64,000 bases of DNA from a virus. The stretch is taken from the IMG/VR virus record IMGVR_UViG_3300028827_000091, positions 1 to 64,000 of that record; one strand, given 5' to 3'. The notes beneath the pieces are model-generated. The model did no database searches. It was not told the DNA's origin and was given only the letters and a program-made list of their open reading frames with translations. The stretch's first letter is position 1. Each line of letters begins with the position of its first letter. This document shows, in pieces, positions 16,196-25,735 of the stretch. The translations under genes and the position numbers were made by a program.

Positions 16196-18325
16196 ATGAT
16201 AAATAAATCCACTGACGTTCAAAAGAAGACAGCAATTCTTGCGCGTATGATGGCAAAAGAGAATCTTGTTGTAAGATTTGCCAATGCGCAGACAGCTAGC
16301 TTTAATCCTGAGAAACGCGTCTTGACGCTGCCAAATTTTGTTAAAGAAACCCCTGATTATGTTCGTTTTGGTTTCAATGCACACGAGATTGCGCACGCAA
16401 TTTTCACTCCTCCTGGTCATAAAGTTACTTCTCTTCTCAACATTCTTGAAGATATCCGGATTGAAAAGTTAATCAAGCGGAAATATAAAGGTTCTGCTGT
16501 TTTTATTGGTCAGATGTATGAATATCTCTGGGCCAATAATTTCTTTGGTGTGGATGAAATTTCAATCAAGAAAATGTCATTCCTTGACCGCTTGAATGTT
16601 TGGGCCAAGTGTGGTGAATATGTCGAGCTCGACATTCCTTTCAGTGATGAAGAGCAGGAACTTGTTGAAAAAGCATTCTTGACAAGCAGTTTCAATGATG
16701 TTCTTGCTCTCGAAAAAGAATTTAAGAAGTATCTGAAGAAGGAAAAAGAAAATTCCACCAGCGAGCTGCCAGAGTTTGAACCAGTGCTCGAAATACCGGG
16801 CGATGAAGACGTCACTGAGAGTCCAGATATTCCAGAAATGGATAATCAGTCCAACAAATCACTTTCAGATAATGAAGAAGATGATGATGAGGAGCCAAAT
16901 GAAGAGCCAGTTGAAATTACCGCTGGTGGAGGCGAAGCATCAGAGACAGCAGAAAATGAAGAAAGTGAAAGTGGTTCTGTCGAATCCTCAGAGGACGAAG
17001 ATGATGAAGATGATGAAGATGAGGATGATGAAGAGCCAGTCGCTGAGACAATGGTGCACCTTAAAGAAAAAACAAAAGAATTGCTTGATGATTCTTCTAC
17101 AGGAAGCGAGGATATTCTTGTAGGTACATTTGACGAAGAAGAGCACGTCATTAAATCTTCTGATTTCTGGGAGTATATTGAGACACTCAGCTCCTTTGAA
17201 GCAGGTAAGAATAGGTTAGATTTCAAAGAATTCTTGATGGCTGTCAAGCCACAGGTTTCATATATGGTTAAGCAGTTTGAGCAGAAGAAGCGTGCTACAG
17301 AATGGCGTGACACTTCTTCTCATAAAACAGGAGAACTTGATATTTCACGTCTCTCCGAATATCGTTTTTCAGATGATATTTTTATGCGTGAAGATATCTT
17401 TCCTGAAGGCAAGAATCACGGACTTGTTCTGGTCATTGATTTTTCTGCTTCAATGATTGAACAGATTTCTGGAGTTTGCAAGCAGGCCATCTTTCTTTCA
17501 ATGTTTGCAAGGCAGGCAGACATTCCTTTGAAAGTGTATGGATTCACTTCCTCCTTTAAGGTTAATGCACTCAAGAAAAAATTAGGCATTGACAAAGAAT
17601 TTACTCCAGGTGAATATTCAGAGGTTTGTGCACCTGCAAATGAAGTCGGCATTTTCGAGCTCATTGATACATTGAGCCATATTAAGGATTTCGAGCGGTC
17701 AATTTTTCAGCTCTACAATGTTGATTCTTGGTTCTATCCGATGAGCGGCGGTACACCTCTCGATTTGACAGCAATCATCCTTTCAAATGTTATTGCGAAG
17801 TGGAAAGAGATGAATGGAATTGAAATTGTTTCTTCAGTGTTCTTGACTGATGGTGCTTCTTCCACTCCTACAGTTTGGGATGCTTCTCATAATCGTGTTT
17901 CCAATTTCTACGGTCGGCACGCCACCTTTGTTGATGTCATCACACGCAAAAGGTATTATAGGGGCGATTATCCCTACTACACAGAGATTGCATATGACAT
18001 CTACAAGTCTCGTACTTGCTCGTCTATTACTGTCATTTATATGAAGAATACTCGGTCATTGCTAAATCATTTCTTCCATTACAGAGAAGATGAGAAAAAG
18101 GCTGCTGCTAGAGCGGAACTCCAGAGTAAGGGTCTTTTTGTTGTTGAAGACTATATGAATGGCGTCGTTGATTTATATCTTGCAATGAAAGACAAAGATA
18201 TTTTTTCAGCAGCAATGGAACTTGAGATTAAGGAAGGCCGGGCTCGTTCTTCCTTCAAGAAGATGGCTCGAGCAAGGTCATCTAGCAAAGTGTTTGTATC
18301 GCTGTTTATGGATACAATTGCGTAA
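16196..18325 (+). CDS. CobT-like VWA protein with metalloprotease-like HEIAH motif
   Basis: 709 residues. Near the N-terminus NAHEIAHAIFTPP (H63, E64, H67) is a zincin-like motif. Residues about 200-290 are an acidic low-complexity linker. The C-terminal half is a von Willebrand A domain with the metal-ion site D415-x-S417-x-S419 (VIDFSASM) and SGGTPLD. Such proteins pair with MoxR/CobS ATPases; in phages they are labelled cobaltochelatase CobT-like although no cobalamin genes are present. The next gene is that ATPase, under a copy of the same promoter. The target is unknown. Remodelling or cleavage of a host protein is an inference. Confidence 0.75.
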   Translation: MINKSTDVQKKTAILARMMAKENLVVRFANAQTASFNPEKRVLTLPNFVKETPDYVRFGFNAHEIAHAIFTPPGHKVTSLLNILEDIRIEKLIKRKYKGSAVFIGQMYEYLWANNFFGVDEISIKKMSFLDRLNVWAKCGEYVELDIPFSDEEQELVEKAFLTSSFNDVLALEKEFKKYLKKEKENSTSELPEFEPVLEIPGDEDVTESPDIPEMDNQSNKSLSDNEEDDDEEPNEEPVEITAGGGEASETAENEESESGSVESSEDEDDEDDEDEDDEEPVAETMVHLKEKTKELLDDSSTGSEDILVGTFDEEEHVIKSSDFWEYIETLSSFEAGKNRLDFKEFLMAVKPQVSYMVKQFEQKKRATEWRDTSSHKTGELDISRLSEYRFSDDIFMREDIFPEGKNHGLVLVIDFSASMIEQISGVCKQAIFLSMFARQADIPLKVYGFTSSFKVNALKKKLGIDKEFTPGEYSEVCAPANEVGIFELIDTLSHIKDFERSIFQLYNVDSWFYPMSGGTPLDLTAIILSNVIAKWKEMNGIEIVSSVFLTDGASSTPTVWDASHNRVSNFYGRHATFVDVITRKRYYRGDYPYYTEIAYDIYKSRTCSSITVIYMKNTRSLLNHFFHYREDEKKAAARAELQSKGLFVVEDYMNGVVDLYLAMKDKDIFSAAMELEIKEGRARSSFKKMARARSSSKVFVSLFMDTIA

Positions 18326-18332
18326 ATTTTTC

Positions 18333-18386
18333 TTGACAAGAAGTTCTACTTCGTGTAGACTCTTGGCAGTGAGTGAGTGAAAAGGA
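18333..18386 (+). promoter_or_regulatory. Promoter and leader, copy 2 of the duplicated control region
   Basis: TTGACA 18333-18338, 17 bases, TAGACT 18356-18361, with the TCTAC/GTAGA dyad. About 42 bases, from TCTACTTCG through AAAAGGAGT, match copy 1 exactly. Confidence 0.85.
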
Positions 18387-18397
18387 GTGAATATTTT

Positions 18398-19576
18398 ATG
18401 AAGAAAACACGAGTAACCTTGCAGGAATTTGCTTCAATTGCACAGAAGCAGTTCGGTACAAATATTTTGACATCTGAGCAGATAAAAGATGTTGCCAAGA
18501 AAAACAACATTTTTATTCCTAAAGATGCGTGGTCTGACCGAGTAGGTCGAGGCCGCTTTTTGGTAGGCCAGGCCAACACAGGTCAGATGAAAGAGGTGTC
18601 AGCAGATGAATCTGATACTGCACCAGCAAAACCAGAAGTAGAAATGGTTGGCTCCATCAAAGCTATTCGTAATGCAGATGAATCATATATGCAGGAAGTT
18701 GACCCTCATTTCATTAAGTGGGGCAATTTCACAGATATCAATATGATTATTAAATCAAAGATTTTCTTCCCTGCTTTTGTGACTGGTCTTTCAGGGAACG
18801 GTAAGACATCGATGATTGAGCAGGCTTGTGCCGCATCAAAGCGTGAGGTCATTCGTGTGAACTTCACGCGCGAAACAAATGAAGATGATTTGGTTGGCGG
18901 TATGCGCCTCATTGATGGCGACACTGTGTTCCAGTATGGTCCGGTTGCAGAGGCTTACCTTCGTGGCGCAGTGCTCATTCTTGACGAGCTTGACCTTGCA
19001 GACCCGAACAAAGTGATGGTTTTGCAGGGTGTTCTCGAAGGCAAACCAATCTTCATCAAGAAGTTAGGTAAGAAAATCAAGCCTGCTCCTGGCTTCACTG
19101 TGTTCGCTACTGCCAACACAAAAGGCAAAGGCTCACAGAATGGGCAGTTCATTGGCACCAACAACCTGAATGAAGCATTTCTAGACAGGTTTTCAATCAC
19201 CGTTGAACAGCCCTATGCTTCGGCAGCAACAGAACTCAAGATTCTGAAAAATTATGCACTTGATTTCGCTCAGGGCAAGCTCGAAGAGCGTGAAGAAGAG
19301 ATTCTCAAGAATCTTGTTCAGTGGGGACAGATTACACGTGACTCGTTCCTTGAGGGCTCGATTGATGAGTTGATTTCGACCCGTCGGCTGGTTGATACAG
19401 TCAAGAGCTACTTCATCTTTGGCAAAGACATCGAGAAGGCAATCAGGTATGCCACCAATCGGTTTGAAGATGAAGTGAAAGAGAGCTTCCAGGAACTGTA
19501 TAAGCAGATTGATGCTGGTCTGCGCAGTGTGGATATTTCAGGGAACGAACCAGAATCTTCCCCGAGTTCATTCTAG
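18398..19576 (+). CDS. CobS/MoxR-type AAA+ ATPase
   Basis: The ATG at 18398, behind AAAAGGAG, is taken as start; a GTG at 18377 is inside the shared leader. 392 residues: an N-terminal 60-residue segment like the CobS N-terminal domain (FGTNILTSEQIKDVAKKNNI), then an AAA+ core with Walker A GLSGNGKTSM near 128-137, Walker B LILDELDLAD near 191-200, and sensor ATANTKGKGSQNGQ. It should act as the ATPase partner of the upstream VWA protein, as in cobaltochelatase CobS/CobT and MoxR/VWA systems. What it remodels cannot be told from sequence. Confidence 0.82.
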   Translation: MKKTRVTLQEFASIAQKQFGTNILTSEQIKDVAKKNNIFIPKDAWSDRVGRGRFLVGQANTGQMKEVSADESDTAPAKPEVEMVGSIKAIRNADESYMQEVDPHFIKWGNFTDINMIIKSKIFFPAFVTGLSGNGKTSMIEQACAASKREVIRVNFTRETNEDDLVGGMRLIDGDTVFQYGPVAEAYLRGAVLILDELDLADPNKVMVLQGVLEGKPIFIKKLGKKIKPAPGFTVFATANTKGKGSQNGQFIGTNNLNEAFLDRFSITVEQPYASAATELKILKNYALDFAQGKLEEREEEILKNLVQWGQITRDSFLEGSIDELISTRRLVDTVKSYFIFGKDIEKAIRYATNRFEDEVKESFQELYKQIDAGLRSVDISGNEPESSPSSF

Positions 19577-19614
19577 TATGAATTGACAATCTGAAAAAAA
19601 GAAGGAGGTGGGGC

Positions 19615-19643
19615 TTGACAGTCCTGCCTTCTTCCTGTATCAT
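19615..19643 (+). promoter_or_regulatory. Sigma70-type promoter for sliding clamp
   Basis: TTGACA 19615-19620, 17 bases, TATCAT 19638-19643. AAGAAGG upstream of the -35 and CCTTCTT (19627-19633) in the spacer form a small dyad. The leader carries AGAAGGAG before the clamp ATG. Confidence 0.8.
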
Positions 19644-19676
19644 TACAAAAATTTTCAAAATGCAGAAGGAGAACCT

Positions 19677-20348
19677 ATGAAAATCAGTGAAGAGACAATT
19701 AACGCTCTCAAAAATTTTGCCACAATCAACCAAAGTCTTTTGTTTAAGAAAGGACAGACACAAAATACAATTTCTGTTGCGAAGAATATATTTGCTTCGG
19801 TAAGGTTAGAAGATAAATTCCCGATGGAATTTGGCATTTATGACCTAAATGAATTTCTAAATGCGTTGTCTCTTTTTGAAGACCCTTCAATTGATTTTGA
19901 AGAATCTTATATGGTGATTTCTGAAAAGGGAGCATCGCTCATATACAATTACGCAGACCCATCCATTATTGTTTCACCACCGAAAGAAAAACTGAAGATG
20001 CCAGACGCAGATGTTTCTTTCACAATCACAAAAGATGTATTCGACAAAATCATCAAATCGTCTTCTGTCCTACAATTGCCAGATGTTTGTATCACGAGAG
20101 AAAAGGATAACCTGATGATTGGCGTAACAGATAAATCGTCAGATAGTTCTAATGGATATGCTCTTCCGATTGGAAAATATGATGGCGATGCTGATTTTAC
20201 TTTTCATATTCGTGCTGAAATTTTGAAAATTCTACCCGACGACTACGATGTGGAGATTTCTTCGAAGCTGATTTCTCATTGGGAAGGAAAGAACAACAAC
20301 GCAGAATATTTTATTGCGTTAGAGAAGAGTTCTACATTTAACGGATAA
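19677..20348 (+). CDS. 45: DNA polymerase sliding clamp gp45
   Basis: The start is ATG 19677 behind AGAAGGAGA; the frame is open upstream but contains the promoter. The N-terminus MKISEETINALKNFATINQS matches T4 gp45, as do FGIYDLNEFL, YADPSIIVSPPKEK and the ending YFIALEKSS. 223 residues, T4 228. It forms a ring trimer that tethers polymerase gp43 and, through gp55, activates late promoters. It begins the 45-44-62-regA operon in T4 order. Confidence 0.93.
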   Translation: MKISEETINALKNFATINQSLLFKKGQTQNTISVAKNIFASVRLEDKFPMEFGIYDLNEFLNALSLFEDPSIDFEESYMVISEKGASLIYNYADPSIIVSPPKEKLKMPDADVSFTITKDVFDKIIKSSSVLQLPDVCITREKDNLMIGVTDKSSDSSNGYALPIGKYDGDADFTFHIRAEILKILPDDYDVEISSKLISHWEGKNNNAEYFIALEKSSTFNG

Positions 20349-20367
20349 AGTCAAGGAGCTTCATATT

Positions 20368-21306
20368 ATGGAAGAAGTGTTGTGGGTTGAAAAATACCGA
20401 CCAAGTACCGTGGCAGAGTGTATTTTGCCAGATAGAATAAAATCAATGTTTAAGACACATCTTGAAGAAGGAAAATTGCCGCAACATTTGCTCCTGACTG
20501 GCGGTGCCGGCGTTGGCAAAACAACAATTGCACGTGCGTTATGTTCAGAGCTTAATGCAGATGTTTTGTTCATTAACGCTTCAATTGAGGGCAATATAGA
20601 TACCCTTAGAACAAAAATCAAGAACTTTGCGTCATCTGTGTCGATGATGGGTGGCGACAAGGTTGTCATACTTGATGAAGCAGACGGAGCAAATGCCACA
20701 AGTTTTCAACCTGCTCTCCGTGCATTTATGGAAGAGTTCTCGAACAATTGTAAATTCATTCTAACCTGCAATTACAAGAACAAGTTGATTGAGCCTATTC
20801 ATAGCCGATGCGCTGTGATTGAATTTGTTTTTACGAAAGAAGAACAAATCAAAATGCAGGCTGCATTCTGGAAGAGGCTATGCAAGATTTTGGCGGACGA
20901 AGGTGTGTTGTTTGACGAAAAAGTTCTTGTTGAATTCGTCAAGAAATTCTATCCTGATTTTCGTCGAGCAATCAATGAGTTGCAGAGATATTCATCGTCT
21001 GGAACAATTGATACTGGAATTCTAGCAACAATTGGTGACGTATCAATTTCTCAATTGATGAAGATGATGAAAGAAAAAGAATTTACTCTGATGAGAAAGT
21101 GGGTTGCTCAGAATTCAGATATTGACAGTGCAACAATTTTTCGCAGAATATATGATGGCCTTTATGAATATTTGGAGCCATCGAGCATTCCTCAAGCAGT
21201 TCTAATATTGGGAGATGCACAATACAAAGCAGCATTCGTTGCTGATGCAGAAATAAATCTTGTTGCAGCCTGTGTTGAAATTATGTCAAATTGTGATTTC
21301 AAATAA
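20368..21306 (+). CDS. 44: Clamp-loader large subunit gp44
   Basis: AAA+ ATPase that opens and loads the gp45 ring. WVEKYRP at the N-terminus, Walker A GGAGVGKT (45-52), DEAD box 103-106, sensor TCNYKNKL and the arginine-finger motif SRC (146-148) are all present. 312 residues, T4 319. A ribosome site AAGGAG precedes the start. Its stop overlaps the gp62 start (TAATG), consistent with coupled production of the 4:1 complex. Confidence 0.95.
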   Translation: MEEVLWVEKYRPSTVAECILPDRIKSMFKTHLEEGKLPQHLLLTGGAGVGKTTIARALCSELNADVLFINASIEGNIDTLRTKIKNFASSVSMMGGDKVVILDEADGANATSFQPALRAFMEEFSNNCKFILTCNYKNKLIEPIHSRCAVIEFVFTKEEQIKMQAAFWKRLCKILADEGVLFDEKVLVEFVKKFYPDFRRAINELQRYSSSGTIDTGILATIGDVSISQLMKMMKEKEFTLMRKWVAQNSDIDSATIFRRIYDGLYEYLEPSSIPQAVLILGDAQYKAAFVADAEINLVAACVEIMSNCDFK

Positions 21307-21758
21307 TGAGTGGAATTGACCTTTTCGGAAACGACATTGTAGAAGAGCAGGAAGAAGCGCCAGCAAAAAGAAAGCGCCGAGACCTTTTCAAAGAGTTTCT
21401 TCCTGATTTGATGATGAAGAAAGAAAATATCCTACGACAAGACCCAGAAGCAGAAAAAGATTTTTCTACTTTCATTGTCAATAGAGCAATGTCGATGCAC
21501 ATCGACACAGTTCTATATGCGAATGAGATAAATAAGATACCAGGTTTATCAAAGCAAATGGTCTATGATTTTTACATTCACGCCATACGTAAAGGAAAAA
21601 GGTATGGCTGGGCCAAAAAAACAAATGAGAAAGATTTAGATATTGTTATGAAGTTCTACAATTACAATGAACAGAAGGCTTTAGATGTTCTAAATATTCT
21701 TTCTGAAAAGGATATTGAAGCAATCAAACACAAAATGAGAAAAGGTGGTAGAAAATGA
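21306..21758 (+). CDS. 62: Clamp-loader small subunit gp62
   Basis: 150 residues, shorter than T4 gp62 (187). The segment IDLFGNDI, LMMKKENIL and FIVNRAMSMHIDTVLYANEIN resembles the N-terminal half of gp62, which lacks ATPase motifs and bridges the gp44 subunits. It starts inside the gp44 stop and overlaps regA by four bases. The assignment rests on these weak similarities and strict synteny between 44 and regA. Confidence 0.85.
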   Translation: MSGIDLFGNDIVEEQEEAPAKRKRRDLFKEFLPDLMMKKENILRQDPEAEKDFSTFIVNRAMSMHIDTVLYANEINKIPGLSKQMVYDFYIHAIRKGKRYGWAKKTNEKDLDIVMKFYNYNEQKALDVLNILSEKDIEAIKHKMRKGGRK

Positions 21759-22177
21759 ATCTAGAAGAAAAAGTAAACTGGAACAAGAATATGATGCTCG
21801 AAGTGTCGTTGCCTGAAAGCGACTCATTCCTGCAGGTAAAAGAAACACTCGAGAGGATTGGTATTGCAAATTTCCGCGAGAAGAAGCTGTATCAATCTTG
21901 CCATATCTTGCAGAAGAAAGGCAAATATTATATTGTTCATTTCAAGGAGATGTTTGCTCTTGACGGCAAGAAGTACTCTCTGACAAAAGAGGATATCTAT
22001 CGTCGCAATCACATTGCAAATCTTCTTTCTGACTGGGGTTTGGTAGAATTAAAGTCACCAGTTGAACTTGTTGAAGGTAAAGATAGACCAAAGGTTTTTG
22101 TTCTCAAACATTCGGAAAAATCTGAATGGGAACTTGTGTCTAAATATACAATCGGCACAGACAAGAAAGGAAATTAG
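21755..22177 (+). CDS. regA: Translational repressor RegA
   Basis: RNA-binding protein that blocks ribosomes at the start sites of many early mRNAs. [40 protein letters not shown] and the C-terminal [12 protein letters not shown] match T4 RegA (122 aa) block by block. Here it is 140 residues, with a longer N-terminus and middle. It starts within ATGA of gp62 and closes the replication operon. Autoregulation is known in T4. Confidence 0.95.
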   Translation: MNLEEKVNWNKNMMLEVSLPESDSFLQVKETLERIGIANFREKKLYQSCHILQKKGKYYIVHFKEMFALDGKKYSLTKEDIYRRNHIANLLSDWGLVELKSPVELVEGKDRPKVFVLKHSEKSEWELVSKYTIGTDKKGN

Positions 22178-22178
22178 T

Positions 22179-22724
22179 ATGTACGAGATTTCAAAAGAAT
22201 TTCATTTTGATTATGGACATCGGGTTTATACTCAAAACCTCAATGAAGATTTAGCCCTAACGTCTTTCTGTAAATGTAAAAGACTGCACGGCCATACTGG
22301 AAAATTGGTTGTTCATTTATCTGCAAAGGATGTGGGTAGTGATGGGTTTGTGACAGACTTCAATCATCTTGCTTGGCTGAAAAAATTTATAGATGATGCT
22401 ATCGACCACAAATTCCTTATTGGTTCGGATGACCCACTCTTTTCAAAAATAACAGGCAAGAGTTTGTGGGATACTGTTCCCTATGCAGAAAAAAGCGAGA
22501 TAGGTTCAGAGCTTCGTGTTTTTGTTAACAAAGACGATGAATTTGAAAGTTCTTTTGTTGTTGTTCCGTTCTGTCCAACAAGTGAAAATCTTGCAAAATG
22601 GATGTATGATGTTGTTCAAGGAGTTATGTGGGAACACAAAGTTGCGGTTGAAGCTGTCAGATGGTCCGAAACACCAAAAACAGAAGCAGTCTATAAACCA
22701 GAAAATGTTTTGAGGTTCAAATGA
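22179..22724 (+). CDS. queD: 6-carboxytetrahydropterin synthase QueD
   Basis: Converts dihydroneopterin triphosphate to 6-carboxytetrahydropterin, the second step to 7-deazaguanine. Start ATG 22179 behind AAGGA; 181 residues. Zinc-ligand histidines are at FDYGH (H14) and LHGHT (H37, H39), the catalytic Cys is in FCKCK (31/33), and the VTDFNHL and DHKF (76-79) blocks are present. The final ALRW-like segment [17 protein letters not shown] carries the substrate-binding Glu. It overlaps queE by four bases and begins the modification island. Confidence 0.92.
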   Translation: MYEISKEFHFDYGHRVYTQNLNEDLALTSFCKCKRLHGHTGKLVVHLSAKDVGSDGFVTDFNHLAWLKKFIDDAIDHKFLIGSDDPLFSKITGKSLWDTVPYAEKSEIGSELRVFVNKDDEFESSFVVVPFCPTSENLAKWMYDVVQGVMWEHKVAVEAVRWSETPKTEAVYKPENVLRFK

Positions 22725-23629
22725 AAAAAATTCTAATATCTGAAATATTCTATTCAATTCAAGGTGAAGGGTCGAGAGTCGGCATCCCTTCAATTTTTGT
22801 TCGTGTCTTTGGGTGCAATTTGAATTGTCCTGGCTTCGGCCAAGAACGAGGAAAACTGATGCCGGAAGAAGAAATGCCTCATAACAAATTCGATATATCT
22901 TCCATTGACAAAATTGAGGATTTGCCTGTTTTTGATGTGGGATGCGATAGTTCTGCTTCGTGGTCGAAACGATATCGTCATCTTTCAAAATCATATTCTG
23001 TTCAAGAACTTTGGGAAGCAATCTCAAACATTCTAAAAGAACAGAGGAGCAGAACAGAAGTTGATTATGATATTCCCGATATCGTAATCACTGGAGGAGA
23101 ACCACTACTGCCTGCATATCAGAAATTTTGGATAGAGTTTTTCTCATATGAAAATGTTGATAGATATTTCGAAGGAGACATTGATACAGTCACTTTTGAA
23201 ACGAATGGAACACAAAAGCTTCTAGATGAATTTGAGTGGGTTGTTTCTGAAGAAATAAGAATGAATTTTGATTCCAATGAATTGCCAATAAGAAAAATAA
23301 TTTTTTCTGTTTCGCCTAAATTGAGTATCTCTGGAGAACCAAGAGCAAAGGCAATCAAAGAATCGGTTCTCGAAGAATATATGAATCTTCTAGGTGAAGA
23401 AAATATGTTCTTGAAATTTGTTGTTCGTGATGAAGAAGACATACAAGAAATATTCGATGTTGTTGGTGCTTCGATGATTTATTGTCCTGTCTATTTGATG
23501 CCAGAAGGTGCTACTGATAAAGGACTAGGATTAACAGAACGAAGGGTAGCTGAACTGGCAATGAAGTATGGATTTCGATTCAGCCCTAGATTGCAGGTTA
23601 ATTTGTTTGGCAATACTTGGGGAACTTGA
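22721..23629 (+). CDS. queE: 7-carboxy-7-deazaguanine synthase QueE
   Basis: Radical-SAM enzyme that contracts 6-carboxytetrahydropterin to 7-carboxy-7-deazaguanine. [20 protein letters not shown] leads into C32-x3-C36. The expected third cysteine three residues on is Phe; the likely third cluster ligand is C75 in VGCDSSASW, equivalent to the CDT motif, after a 38-residue insertion. TGGEPLL and the FETNGT block for SAM binding are present. 302 residues, longer than the E. coli enzyme. Similar insertions in the cluster loop are known from other QueE enzymes. Confidence 0.88.
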   Translation: MKKILISEIFYSIQGEGSRVGIPSIFVRVFGCNLNCPGFGQERGKLMPEEEMPHNKFDISSIDKIEDLPVFDVGCDSSASWSKRYRHLSKSYSVQELWEAISNILKEQRSRTEVDYDIPDIVITGGEPLLPAYQKFWIEFFSYENVDRYFEGDIDTVTFETNGTQKLLDEFEWVVSEEIRMNFDSNELPIRKIIFSVSPKLSISGEPRAKAIKESVLEEYMNLLGEENMFLKFVVRDEEDIQEIFDVVGASMIYCPVYLMPEGATDKGLGLTERRVAELAMKYGFRFSPRLQVNLFGNTWGT

Positions 23630-23674
23630 TGAGGTTAGTTGTTGCTGGCTAAAGAGAATTTGATGAACAATACC

Positions 23675-23703
23675 TTGACAGAGATTGATAAATTTGATAG
23701 AAT
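23675..23703 (+). promoter_or_regulatory. Sigma70-type promoter for folE
   Basis: TTGACA 23675-23680, 17 bases, TAGAAT 23698-23703, with AGAAGGAG in a 20-base leader. Confidence 0.85.
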
Positions 23704-23726
23704 TGATAATTTAAGAAGGAGAGTAG

Positions 23727-24407
23727 ATGGCTCATTCAGAATTAAAAGATAAAATAGAAGCTATGAAGATGGAAGGCACGCCATTTCTTTGCAATGACAA
23801 TATTCCTGAACTTTCAGACAATGCTCGTGATGAATTGAGAGAAAATGTTGCAAAAGCGTTTCAAGGTGTTCTCGATGCTCTTTTAATTGATACCGAAAAT
23901 GACCACAACACAAAAGAAACAGCGCACCGTGTTGCAAAAATGTATGTAGATGAAATTTTCCGTGGTCGATATTATCCAAAACCAAAAATAACAGCGTTTC
24001 CCAATTCAAAAGAATACGACCAAATCTATACTGTAGGGCCTATCAGTGTCAGGGCAACCTGTGCACACCATTTTCAGAATATTGTAGGTAAGTGTTGGGT
24101 GGGCGTCAAGCCTGGTAAAAAAGTCATTGGACTTTCAAAATTTAATCGTCTTGTAGATTGGATTTGTTCTAGACCAACAATTCAGGAAGAAATGACGGAA
24201 CAAATTGCTGATGAAATAGAAAGAACAACACAGGCGAAAGGCGTTGCTGTTGTTGTGAGAGCAGAACATCATTGTATGATTCATCGCGGTGTCAAAGAGC
24301 ACGAATCAGATATGGTGACATCGGTAATGCGTGGTGAATTTAGAGAAAATCCTAGTCTGAAAGCTGAATTTCTATCTTTAATAGATATGAAGAAAAATGG
24401 TTCATAG
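23727..24407 (+). CDS. folE: GTP cyclohydrolase I FolE
   Basis: Makes 7,8-dihydroneopterin triphosphate from GTP, the entry step for QueD. Zinc ligands are C112 in CAHHFQ and C183 in HHCMIHRG. GLSKFNRLVDW and the C-terminal REFRENPSLKAEFLSLI follow the type IA family. 226 residues, the normal bacterial length. A phage copy lets the modification pathway draw directly on the GTP pool. The cytidylyltransferase-like gene begins six bases after its stop. Confidence 0.95.
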   Translation: MAHSELKDKIEAMKMEGTPFLCNDNIPELSDNARDELRENVAKAFQGVLDALLIDTENDHNTKETAHRVAKMYVDEIFRGRYYPKPKITAFPNSKEYDQIYTVGPISVRATCAHHFQNIVGKCWVGVKPGKKVIGLSKFNRLVDWICSRPTIQEEMTEQIADEIERTTQAKGVAVVVRAEHHCMIHRGVKEHESDMVTSVMRGEFRENPSLKAEFLSLIDMKKNGS

Positions 24408-24412
24408 AATAT

Positions 24413-24853
24413 ATGACAATCAAAATTAAAGATGAGCAAGGAAATGAGCGTATTCTTAAGGTAGGATTCACCTGCGGCTCATTTGATTTGTTCCACGTAG
24501 GGCATATCCTTATGCTTGAAGAAGCACGGAAACATTGTGATTATCTAATAGTCGGTTGTCAGTCAGACCCTACTATCGATAGACCGAACAAGAATAAACC
24601 AATCCAGTCATTGAATGAAAGGGTCATACAGTTGGCCGCCTGCAGGTTTGTAGATGAAGTTGTTGTTTATGATACAGAACAAGATTTGTATGGGCTTCTG
24701 CAGAAAATAAATCCTGATGTTCGAATAATCGGTGAAGATTGGAAAGGCATAAATTTCACTGGGTATGATTTGCCCATTCCTGTCGTTTTCAATTCACGCC
24801 AACACAATTTCTCCTCTTCAGAATTGCGCCAAAGAATAATAGATGCAGCATAA
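24413..24853 (+). CDS. Cytidylyltransferase-like nucleotidyltransferase (TagD/HldE type)
   Basis: 146 residues. CGSFDLFHVGHILMLEEA (residues 21-38) has the HxGH nucleotide-binding motif, and SSSELRQRI near the end is the second signature. The family activates glycerol-3-phosphate or sugar phosphates with CTP or ATP. Start ATG 24413 is the only one, six bases after folE, so translation is probably coupled. Lying between folE and glycosyltransferase genes, it could make an activated sugar or polyol for DNA-base decoration. The substrate is not readable from sequence. Confidence 0.8.
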   Translation: MTIKIKDEQGNERILKVGFTCGSFDLFHVGHILMLEEARKHCDYLIVGCQSDPTIDRPNKNKPIQSLNERVIQLAACRFVDEVVVYDTEQDLYGLLQKINPDVRIIGEDWKGINFTGYDLPIPVVFNSRQHNFSSSELRQRIIDAA

Positions 24854-24862
24854 GGATTATCG

Positions 24863-25735
24863 ATGAAGCAAGCGGCCTTTATTGTTTCGTATCTGGGAAG
24901 AGGTGACCGAAGCCCTAGACTCTATTCTAAGCGTCTTAATTATCACCGACGCCAGTTGGAGTGGTTATGCACAGAAAAATCAATTGACAGGGTTTTTGTG
25001 CGTTCTCAGGGCTATAACGAAGATGAGATTAGGATATATGAATCGGATAAGATATCTTTCTTGCATTCTGATGAACCACAGCACCCAGGAATTGGAAGAA
25101 ATGTTCTTCTGAGACATTTCTATAGCACCGATTACGACGTTGCTCATTTTATTGACAATGATTCGATTCTCTATGACCACATTTTCGGAAAATCGTTTTT
25201 TGAAAAATTGAGTGAAGTTTGGGAAAAGCCTCAGATGTCGAATGTTGCTGGTTTTCGGCCTATCATTCCTAGACACGAGCCGTTCACTGGCGACTATCGA
25301 GCTGAGAAAGAATTGAGAGACAATAATTTTGTTTTCAGAAAGAATCTTCATTTGAAGGGTTCTTTCTTCACGATTAGGAATTTTAGCAAATATGATAATG
25401 TAGAAATATTTTTTGATGAGAAAATGTTTCAGATGGAAGATGATGAATTTGCGATGAAAATGCTCCAGCAAGGTTTGCATTTCTATAAATGTGAGAACAT
25501 CGTTCTGAATGAAATGGCGAATGGGGAATATTCGGTTCTCTTTTCTGAGCAAGATAGGATGAAAGATGTGCAGAAATGGAAAGATTATATTGCTGAAAAG
25601 TATTCTTCGGTTGGAGTGAGAAAAAATTCAAAAGGAAATCTTGATAGGTCGTCATTTATCAAAAGGTTTTGGAAAGCGCCGAATGAGGTTGTTGTTCCAC
25701 TCGAAGGCGCGTTTTCTCTTGACAATTTCTTTTAA
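24863..25735 (+). CDS. GT-A-type glycosyltransferase
   Basis: 290 residues. FIDNDSIL near residues 96-103 carries a D-x-D metal-nucleotide motif (98-100). FQMEDDEFAMKMLQQG near 190 is the acceptor-side acidic motif typical of GT2-like enzymes. The N-terminal beta strand AAFIVSYLGRGD fits a GT-A Rossmann half. No signal peptide or membrane segment is visible, so it acts in the cytosol. Position among 7-deazaguanine genes suggests that the acceptor is the modified base in DNA, although a surface-glycan role cannot be excluded. Confidence 0.72.
   Translation: MKQAAFIVSYLGRGDRSPRLYSKRLNYHRRQLEWLCTEKSIDRVFVRSQGYNEDEIRIYESDKISFLHSDEPQHPGIGRNVLLRHFYSTDYDVAHFIDNDSILYDHIFGKSFFEKLSEVWEKPQMSNVAGFRPIIPRHEPFTGDYRAEKELRDNNFVFRKNLHLKGSFFTIRNFSKYDNVEIFFDEKMFQMEDDEFAMKMLQQGLHFYKCENIVLNEMANGEYSVLFSEQDRMKDVQKWKDYIAEKYSSVGVRKNSKGNLDRSSFIKRFWKAPNEVVVPLEGAFSLDNFF

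Noticed and set aside
24413-24853. Leaderless start for the cytidylyltransferase gene from TAGAAT at 24405
   Set aside because: The box is only two bases from the ATG and no -35 is present; coupling to folE explains it better.
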